The notes beneath the pieces are model-generated. The model was not told the origin of the DNA, ran no database searches, and saw only the letters and a list, made by a program, of their open reading frames with translations. From positions 130,421 to 164,522 of the forward strand of contig MU069716.1 in the NCBI GenBank assembly GCA_002284615.2: 34,102 bases of DNA, in the 5' to 3' direction. Source of the DNA: Dunaliella salina. Its lineage: Eukaryota > Chlorophyta > Chlorophyceae > Chlamydomonadales > Dunaliellaceae. The position numbers and the translations under genes were made by a program. Each line of letters begins with the position of its first letter. Positions within the stretch are counted from its first letter, which is position 1. Below, one piece after another: positions 28,789-34,102 of the stretch.

Positions 28789-29594
28789 GTGCTTCGTAAA
28801 GCATCATGGAGGTTGGAGAAGTGTTTCAGCTTTACGGCAGATGGGTTAAGGCGTCTAGAGGCATTTGCATGAGTGCAGGAAGTTTCCTCAAAGGCAAGCC
28901 AGGTGGTGTCATGAAAAGGATTGCCTTCAAGGTTTGCACATGGGAAGGTTATGTCTGCAAGGGTGTCGTCATTCTGGATGGCCTGATGCTTGGCAATGGC
29001 ATCTGCGCATTCGTTGCCGGCAATTCCAGCATGAGATTTAACCTTAAAGAAATGTATAGGGGTAGGTGAGTTGCATATGAGCTGTATGATTAAGTTGAGG
29101 ATGTGGCCTTGGACATGCTGGTGATGAAGTTCTGGGTAGAGTATTCGCTTTCTGATCTGTTCTAGAGAGCGAAGGCTGTCAGTGGCAATGCAACGATATC
29201 CTTGGAGAATGGCAGCTGCTATTGCCGCCAATTCGGCTCTGGTGATGGTATGGGTGATTCCTGCTCCATTTGGCTGGACATGGTTGGTGCTGTCAGTGGC
29301 GGGGTAGTAGACCCCTGCACCAATCACTTGTTTTCCATTGTGTACATGGCAGCTACCATCTGTGTATGCCCACTCTCTCCAGTTTTCAATTTTGCGTTCC
29401 AGATGAGGGCTGGATGATGTGAGTGGTGGAAGAGTTTGTTGGCTCTGAGTGGCATTCTGAGGGGTTTGTTGGTAGGCAGAGGGTAGCTTTTTGANTTTAT
29501 TAAGGCCAGTTTCAATTTCTGGGTGTCTGGGATTGAGGATTGGGTCATTGCTGACGTTTCTTTTCAGCCATCTTGCCTCACGGATGTCTTCTTT
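28779..29594 (-). CDS. LINE-A RNase H, duplicate I (uninterrupted)
   Basis: This frame runs through NVSNDPILNPRHPEIETGL, NWREWAYTDGSCHVHNG, ITRAELAAIAAAI, CIATDSLRSLEQIRKRI and KSHAGIAGNECADAIAKHQA. All four acidic positions of RNase H are present. Without the palindrome it shows what duplicate II looked like before insertion. One N lies near 29495. It stops (RSTCT) just where the CCHC frame begins, a one-base frame break. Confidence 0.8.
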   Translation of the reverse strand, partial: KEDIREARWLKRNVSNDPILNPRHPEIETGLNKXKKLPSAYQQTPQNATQSQQTLPPLTSSSPHLERKIENWREWAYTDGSCHVHNGKQVIGAGVYYPATDSTNHVQPNGAGITHTITRAELAAIAAAILQGYRCIATDSLRSLEQIRKRILYPELHHQHVQGHILNLIIQLICNSPTPIHFFKVKSHAGIAGNECADAIAKHQAIQNDDTLADITFPCANLEGNPFHDTTWLAFEETSCTHANASRRLNPSAVKLKHFSNLHDALRSTCT

Positions 29595-29595
29595 N

Positions 29596-30156
29596 CTTCC
29601 GAGCAAGCTTGGTGGCCTTAAAAGTGTCAAGACCAAGCTCCTTAAGAGGCTTCAATGTGTGTGGGGTGTAGATGACTCCTCCCACACCTATCAGGATAGT
29701 ATGAAGGGTGACTTGAGCTGAGGCTCTAGAAAGATGACGACAAAGGTCGCGGTGCTGCTGCTTGGAGGCCTCAAGCTGGCTGTTGGGCCGTGTGTCCTCA
29801 CAGTACTTGACTTCCACAAAGTGGATGTGTCTCTGATCTGGGTGGAGCCGACTGGGGTCACGAGCCTTGGATGTGGGTGGAGTGGCTGTGCCTGGCGCTG
29901 AGTCCTCCCTGTTTCCCCCGCGCCCCCCTGCACTTCTCAATTCATAACGAGGATTTGACCTAGACGCTCTTTTCAGAGGAACAACTAATAAGGCGTCAGG
30001 CCGGCTGGAAGTGAGCCTATCCTTAGGGACTAGGGAAGCGGCGTGGGAAAATATATTTAGGGAGGGTCCTATTAGTAGCATGTTCTGGGATCTGTAGGTC
30101 TTGCAAGGCAAGACGGTCTGCACTGCCAGCGTCCATGGAGGCAATACCTGCCCCAA
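29596..30156 (-). CDS. LINE-A nuclease-like domain, duplicate II (end lost)
   Basis: Same as 27744-28433 up to ATKLARK, where the tandem junction with an N base replaces the last about 40 residues. It has SRPDALLVV and HIHFVEVKYCEDTRP, a PD..ExK pattern. Confidence 0.65.
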
Positions 30157-30511
30157 GAGGGCCTTTGTTGATGGCTTTTAGGAGGATTCTGCTGGCAATA
30201 TTATGTCGCTCAGTTACCAAACCGGACATGGTTGAATTTTTGCATCCTGACAAGATGTGAAGGGCACTGTCGAGTTCCCCACAGAGAGGGCATTGTAGGC
30301 TTGTGGAAATTTTGAAGCGCACCGCGTGTTTTTGATTGAAGAGGGTACCTGTGCGGTACTTAAAGATGTTTTGTCTCATTTTGAAAGAGAGTGTTGGCAT
30401 AGTCCAGAAGGCATTACTGATAGTTTTGTGGATGTTGGGGAGTAGACTTTGGTAGAAGGAGTAATACCCTGTGGTGGTGTTGGCCTTTCCAAGTTTGTGC
30501 TTTAAGTGCAT
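30023..30511 (-). CDS. LINE-A CCHC knuckle region, duplicate II
   Basis: 162 codons: a helical lead (ISNAFWTMPTLSFKMRQNIF, KYRTGTLFNQKHAVRF), the knuckle CPLCGELDSALHILSGC (CX2CX7HX4C), then GPLGAGIASMDAGSADRL and a PEHATNRTLPKYIFP end. Such knuckles sit at the C-terminal side of LINE proteins and assist RNA binding and reverse transcription. A frame break separates it from RNase H and from the nuclease-like part. Confidence 0.75.
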   Translation of the reverse strand: MHLKHKLGKANTTTGYYSFYQSLLPNIHKTISNAFWTMPTLSFKMRQNIFKYRTGTLFNQKHAVRFKISTSLQCPLCGELDSALHILSGCKNSTMSGLVTERHNIASRILLKAINKGPLGAGIASMDAGSADRLALQDLQIPEHATNRTLPKYIFPRRFPSP

Positions 30512-31134
30512 GTGCTTCGTAAAGCATCATGGAGGTTGGAGAAGTGTTTCAGCTTTACGGCAGATGGGTTAAGGCGTCTAGAGGCATTTGCATGAGTGCA
30601 GGAAGTTTCCTCAAAGGCAAGCCAGGTGGTGTCATGAAAAGGATTGCCTTCAAGGTTTGCACATGGGAAGGTTATGTCTGCAAGGGTGTCGTCATTCTGG
30701 ATGGCCTGATGCTTGGCAATGGCATCTGCGCATTCGTTGCCGGCAATTCCAGCATGAGATTTAACCTTAAAGAAATGTATAGGGGTAGGTGAGTTGCATA
30801 TGAGCTGTATGATTAANTTGAGGATGTGGCCTTGGACATGCTGGTGATGAAGTTCTNGGTAGAGTATTNGCTTTCTGATCTGTTCTAGAGAGCNAAGGCT
30901 GTCAGTGGCAATGCAACGATATCCTNGGAGAATGGCAGCTGCTATTGCCGCCAATTCGGCTCTGGTGATGGTATGGGTGATTCCTGCTCCATTTGGCTGG
31001 ACATGGTTGGTGCTGTCAGTGGCGGGGTGGTAGACCCCTGCACCAATCACTTGTTTTCCATTGTGTACATGGCAGCTACCATCTGTGTATGCCCTGTTGA
31101 GGTATAAGGGAAGGCTGGCCGACCACTTGGCCAC
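30502..31134 (-). CDS. LINE-A RNase H, duplicate II (interrupted by MITE)
   Basis: The catalytic set is complete: AYTDGSCHVHNG (Asp), ITRAELAAIAAAI (Glu), CIATDSL (Asp), HFFKVKSHAGIAGNECADA (final Asp region). The first codons of this frame (MAKWSASLPLY..) come from the palindromic insertion, so the true protein began upstream in the 31181-32905 frame. Several N bases lie near 30830-30930. The frame ends at a stop shared with duplicate I. Confidence 0.8.
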   Translation of the reverse strand: MAKWSASLPLYLNRAYTDGSCHVHNGKQVIGAGVYHPATDSTNHVQPNGAGITHTITRAELAAIAAAILXGYRCIATDSLXSLEQIRKXILYXELHHQHVQGHILXLIIQLICNSPTPIHFFKVKSHAGIAGNECADAIAKHQAIQNDDTLADITFPCANLEGNPFHDTTWLAFEETSCTHANASRRLNPSAVKLKHFSNLHDALRSTCT

Positions 31135-31186
31135 GCTAGTGCTAGCGTGGCCAAGTGGTCGGCCAGCCTTCCCTTATACCTCAACA
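31095..31186. mobile_element. 92-bp palindromic MITE with 5-bp TSD
   Basis: Two perfect 45-bp arms (31095-31139, 31142-31186) surround two bases. The ends are TGTTGAGG..CCTCAACA. TGCCC flanks both sides (31090-31094, 31187-31191). The duplicate block at 29367-29371 has the empty site with a single TGCCC, so the insertion is proven by comparison. It carries no genes. TG..CA ends with a 5-bp TSD are also what an LTR-type integrase would leave. Confidence 0.9.
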
Positions 31187-32905
31187 TGCCCACTCTCTCC
31201 AGTTTTCAACTTTGCGTTCCAGATGAGGGCTGGATGATATGAGTGGTGGAAGAGTTTGTTGGCTCTGAGTGGCATTCTGAGGGGTTTGTTGGTAGGCAGA
31301 GGGTAGCTTTTTGAATTTGTTAAGGCCAGTTTCAATTTCTGGGTGTCTGGGATTGAGGATTGGGTCATTGCTGACGTTTCTTTTCAGCCATCTTGCCTCA
31401 CGGATGTCTTCTTTCAGGCCCGTGAGCCAATTTGGGTTGTTCTCGTTCAGGCGGATTCTTGCAGCGGTATTCCAAACAGCAATAATTTGTAGGCTCCAGG
31501 AGTGGCATGGGAGGACAATTTCCTGGCTNACCCAGAAGGGGGGAGTGGCATAGCTGAGTCTTTTTGAGGGTATGGCTCCCAACGTGCAACAGAAGTGAGG
31601 GTAGGCATTCAGGAGTTTAGAGTATGGATTTGTGCTCATAGGGCCTCCCCAGCTTGGTAAGAACATGAAGGTTGCCATGGCGTGACTTTGTTGCATGGCA
31701 GAAAAAATGGCATGTTTGAGAGTAAGGTACATCACATGGTCATCGTAAATTGGATGGCATACTGAAAATCCTGAGAATTTGGATGAGAGGCTGTTATGGA
31801 TGGCTCCAAATACCCGATCTCGAGGGTGTCCACTCCAGTAGTTGAGGTGGCAAGGGTTGTAGTCTAGGGGGGAGGCCATTTTTTCCTGGGTTACGAGGGC
31901 CCATTTGTGCATGGCAGTGTGGATATGGTTTGGTAGGATGCGTATGTATGAATCCTTGACCTTCTTACTTTGTTGCTTTTTGTTGTTCAGGATTGAGCGT
32001 GAGAAAAGACCCACAATCTCGGAGGCAAAGCTTTGGGTTGGAGGTTGAATTGTGATGTGGAACCCATTTCCTCTGGCTCTGCTGAATGCAGCGTGGAGGA
32101 CATTGATGCGCTCTGGGGTTAGCATTCCTTTGCATTTTCCATCTGTGGAGTAAATGCATGCTACTTNTTTGGAATAGATTTGTGNCAGCACCAGAGGTGG
32201 TATTGATGGTGTGGAAGGGGAGTGGGTAGTATCTGCTCTGGGGTGGGGATCCGTTGCATTGTTAGGGATTGGCCTATTGAGGTCAACTGTTGTGATCCAG
32301 AATTCACAGCGGCCAATTCCATTAATGTCTGCTTGGGGGTTCGTGGGATTCATGTCAAAGGTGGCCTTGTTGCGGAGTTCTGTGTCTAATTTCTGTTTCC
32401 AAGTGTTTGTCTTGTCTGAGTTTCCAAATCCTTGCCTTACAAGGTTGTCTAGCTCAGAGTCAGCAGCTGGAATGGAGAGGTCTGGTTCGTCTTTGCAAGC
32501 CTCAAATTGGAGGATGCATGCATGAAAATTGGGCCAAGCTTCCCTGATGTCTTCAGGTTCCCAGCTTGGCTCCCAATCAATGCGTATTAGTTCATTGCTG
32601 AAAGAGTTTGATTCTCTTTTTAATTTCTCATCATTGCTGAGAGGTTTGCAAGCAGGGCAGGCCCAATAAATGTTGTTGTCTATATCCTGTCTTTGTGCAT
32701 CAGAGTAGCATCCGAGGTCCTTCATGCAAGACCAGTGGTAGGTTCGGTGGCAGACATCGCAGATGTACATGTCAGGGTAGGGGGGCTCAGAGTTTATGGG
32801 CTCTTTGCCGCCATTGTAGTTGCAGATCTCACAGCAGGCGCACTCAATCTCAGCTCGGGCGGCAGGTTTGGTATTGACAGGTGTGAACCCAGCGCGTTTG
32901 AACAT
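31181..32905 (-). CDS. LINE-A PHD plus PCIF1-like part of the polyprotein
   Basis: A 574-codon open stretch. Residues about 25-86 form a PHD finger in C4HC3 order (CEIC, CDVCHRTYHWSC, WACPAC). Residues about 330-480 contain DRVFGAIHNSL, FSGFSVCHPIYDDHVM (CHPI at residues 383-386, bases 31748-31759), ATFMFLPSW and WSLQIIAVWN. This fits the PCIF1-type methyltransferase layout with the NPPF tetrad replaced. The end, about 540-574, leads into RNase H (NWREWA) but is cut by the palindrome at 31095-31186. The ATG is internal: coding similarity (LTIEKWAPNV) continues 5' in another frame to about 32950. Three N bases. In life it would be one segment of a large polyprotein acting at chromatin. Confidence 0.7.
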   Translation of the reverse strand: MFKRAGFTPVNTKPAARAEIECACCEICNYNGGKEPINSEPPYPDMYICDVCHRTYHWSCMKDLGCYSDAQRQDIDNNIYWACPACKPLSNDEKLKRESNSFSNELIRIDWEPSWEPEDIREAWPNFHACILQFEACKDEPDLSIPAADSELDNLVRQGFGNSDKTNTWKQKLDTELRNKATFDMNPTNPQADINGIGRCEFWITTVDLNRPIPNNATDPHPRADTTHSPSTPSIPPLVLXQIYSKXVACIYSTDGKCKGMLTPERINVLHAAFSRARGNGFHITIQPPTQSFASEIVGLFSRSILNNKKQQSKKVKDSYIRILPNHIHTAMHKWALVTQEKMASPLDYNPCHLNYWSGHPRDRVFGAIHNSLSSKFSGFSVCHPIYDDHVMYLTLKHAIFSAMQQSHAMATFMFLPSWGGPMSTNPYSKLLNAYPHFCCTLGAIPSKRLSYATPPFWXSQEIVLPCHSWSLQIIAVWNTAARIRLNENNPNWLTGLKEDIREARWLKRNVSNDPILNPRHPEIETGLNKFKKLPSAYQQTPQNATQSQQTLPPLISSSPHLERKVENWREWAC

Positions 32906-32995
32906 TGGGAGCCCATTTTTCTATGGTCAAGGGCGCGAAGTGGGTCAGGTATTGTTTCTGGTGCTTGGGAGGCTCATTGTGCTTGGGAGGCTCAT

Positions 32996-33023
32996 GGCGG
33001 AAGATTTAGTGAAATCTTCCGCC
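32996..33023. repeat. 12-bp inverted repeat across the 5' junction of LINE-A
   Basis: GGCGGAAGATTT and AAATCTTCCGCC flank AGTG. The left arm is mostly the LINE 5' end and the right arm mostly flanking DNA beyond the TSD. A direct repeat of GTGCTTGGGAGGCTCAT lies just inside (about 32960-32995). Confidence 0.75.
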
Positions 33024-33479
33024 ACCTTAACTAGCAGTTTTGCGTTTCGACTGTTAGCTCCCTTGTTGCAAACCTGTGGCTCTGTCATAATGCATTCCAA
33101 TCATGGTGCAATTTTCATCAGAAATGAAACATTGCGGATGATTCATGACAGTTCACGATCAGGAATGGAACATCAGAGATAATTTGGTTCTGGCATTACG
33201 AATCAATGTGGCACACCCGAGCAAATTTGAAACCACATACAGATGCAGCTGCACATACCGGGTGTGTTTGTCAAATGCAAGTGTCAATCAAACCATTTGC
33301 CATGTCTGTGCGGCACGTCAGGTGTGCTAGGCAAATGCATGGCATTCCACGAGAAGCCGCTCATCAGGTGTGCTCAGCAGATGCAAGGTGTCCGTTCATC
33401 AAATAGCATTTAACACCAAGCAACGTGCTGCAGCGGTGCACCAAGTCACAGAGACCCCAATCTTTGGACCCTATCAGTG
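33015..33479. other. no assignable gene
   Basis: Only short frames. It contains loosely repeated phrases (GTGTGCTAGGCAAATGCA, GTGTGTTTGTCAAATGCA, GTGTGCTCAGCAGATGCA) spaced about 60 bases apart, perhaps a decayed tandem repeat. Confidence 0.4.
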
Positions 33480-33560
33480 GGAGTCAATGAGGGGCTCTCT
33501 CCCTAATGCACGCGGCCAAATGGCAAGCGTGAGTCTTCTTTCCTTTTTTTCTTTTGCTCT
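33480..33560 (+). mobile_element. LINE-A/SINE-type 3'-end fragment
   Basis: GAGGGGCTCTCTCCCTAATG and CACGCGGCC, followed by GCGTGAGTCTTCTTTCC and a pyrimidine-rich tail, match the shared LINE-A/SINE 3' end. No upstream part is preserved. Confidence 0.55.
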
Positions 33561-33726
33561 TTCCCACTGCCCTTCATTCCTGCTTGGCCCACTGCCCCTC
33601 AGTGCTGCTTGGCCCATAGCTCTTGCTGGATGCCCCACTGCTCTCCACTGACGCTTGGCCTACTGCCCTTCATTGCTGCTTGACCCACAGCCCTTCATTG
33701 CTGCTTGGCCCACTGCTCTTCACTGG
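33561..33726. repeat. about 25-bp imperfect tandem repeat
   Basis: Units of the form CCCACTGCCCTTCATTGCTG + CTTGG occur about six times with substitutions and one irregular unit near 33615-33630. Confidence 0.8.
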
Positions 33727-33866
33727 TCTTCGACTGAAGGATGAGCTGCTGTTGGCGGTGGTGCAGTGGCAGTTGTGGAGCCGCTCAGGCTGGACTGGAA
33801 TGCGCGCGATGTGGACTGGCGGGTCAGCTCCCTGCGTGGTTACACGATGGTGAGATGATGGTCACA

Positions 33867-34102
33867 GACTGGTGAGAGAATGATCAAAGAATGGTGGGGA
33901 GATGATCACTGGCTGGTGAAAGATTGATCAAAGAATGGTGGAAAGAAGACCGAAGACTGGTGAGAGAATGATCAAAGAATGGTGGGGAGATGATCACTGG
34001 CTGGTGAAAGATTGATCAAAGAATGGTGGAAAGAAGACCGAAGACTGGAGGAAGAGTGACCAAAAAATGGTGGGGAGATGATCAACAACTGGTGGAAGAT
34101 TG
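33867..34102. repeat. 88-bp minisatellite running off the window
   Basis: Units start at 33867, 33955 and 34043 (GACTGGTGAGAGAATGATCA), an exact 88-bp period. Each unit is built of about four related 22-bp pieces around AATGGTGG and GATGATCA. The third unit is more diverged and is cut by the window end. Confidence 0.9.

Larger units (their letters stand above)
27873..31414 (-). repeat. 1722-bp tandem duplication within LINE-A
   Basis: Block I is 27873-29594 and block II 29596-31414. After removing the 92-bp MITE and its 5-bp TSD, block II is also exactly 1722 bp, with only a handful of substitutions and several N. A single N at 29595 marks the junction. This may be a recent duplication or an assembly join of two alleles or copies. 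Confidence 0.9.
27622..33004 (-). mobile_element. LINE-A copy, minus strand, 5'-truncated, internally duplicated
   Basis: The 10-bp TSD TTTAGTGAAA brackets it. The 3' end at left is CCTTAATTGATGTGGGG, GCATGG and a CTTTTCTTTT tail. The coding order on the minus strand is PHD, PCIF1-like, RNase H, CCHC, nuclease-like; the RT part was lost by truncation. A 1722-bp block (RNase H to nuclease) is present twice in tandem. Frame breaks between RNase H and CCHC, and between CCHC and nuclease, are shared by both blocks and so predate the duplication. Confidence 0.85.

Overview
This window looks like nuclear DNA of a eukaryote, most probably a chlorophyte green alga of the chlamydomonadalean kind. The basis is short exons with GT-AG introns, no operons, mid-range GC, and retrotransposon proteins ending in variants of a NPPDPH tail, a type I associate with such algae. 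The species call is inference. Scattered single N bases show a draft assembly. I see no rRNA, no bona fide tRNA gene and no CRISPR array.

Layout. 1-1500: TG microsatellite, a tRNA-derived SINE, otherwise featureless. 1526-6221 (+): a predicted spliced gene of unknown function; ten exons join with matching phases into about 506 codons and include a CCHC zinc knuckle. Its introns carry duplications, a 45-bp minisatellite and a LINE 3' fragment. 6763-10600: an LTR retrotransposon on the minus strand with only a Gag ORF. 11494-13975: a 30-bp minisatellite and LINE debris. 14367-16449 (+): a LINE (called LINE-B here) with a well-preserved reverse transcriptase.

16487-27510 (+) is one decayed copy of a second LINE (LINE-A), split by at least four nested insertions that can be delimited by target-site duplications (TSDs): an LTR element without coding capacity (16677-20522, TSD TATCC), a reversed truncated LINE-A (23327-24150, 11-bp TSD), a LINE-A 3' end (24714-24987, 7-bp TSD) and a SINE (26723-26907, 9-bp TSD). 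27622-33004 (-) is another 5'-truncated LINE-A with a 10-bp TSD. It contains a 1722-bp tandem duplication, and one duplicate carries a 92-bp palindromic MITE with a 5-bp TSD. 33015-34102: LINE scraps and minisatellites.

The main discovery candidate is the LINE-A protein. Combining copies, the order is reverse transcriptase, basic/proline-rich linker, PHD finger, a PCIF1-like methyltransferase fold whose NPPF motif is replaced by CHPP/CHPI, RNase H, CCHC knuckle, and a C-terminal PD-(D/E)XK nuclease-like domain. The SINE shares the LINE-A 3' end, which suggests it uses the LINE-A machinery. All copies here are broken, so the window is a nested graveyard rather than an active locus.
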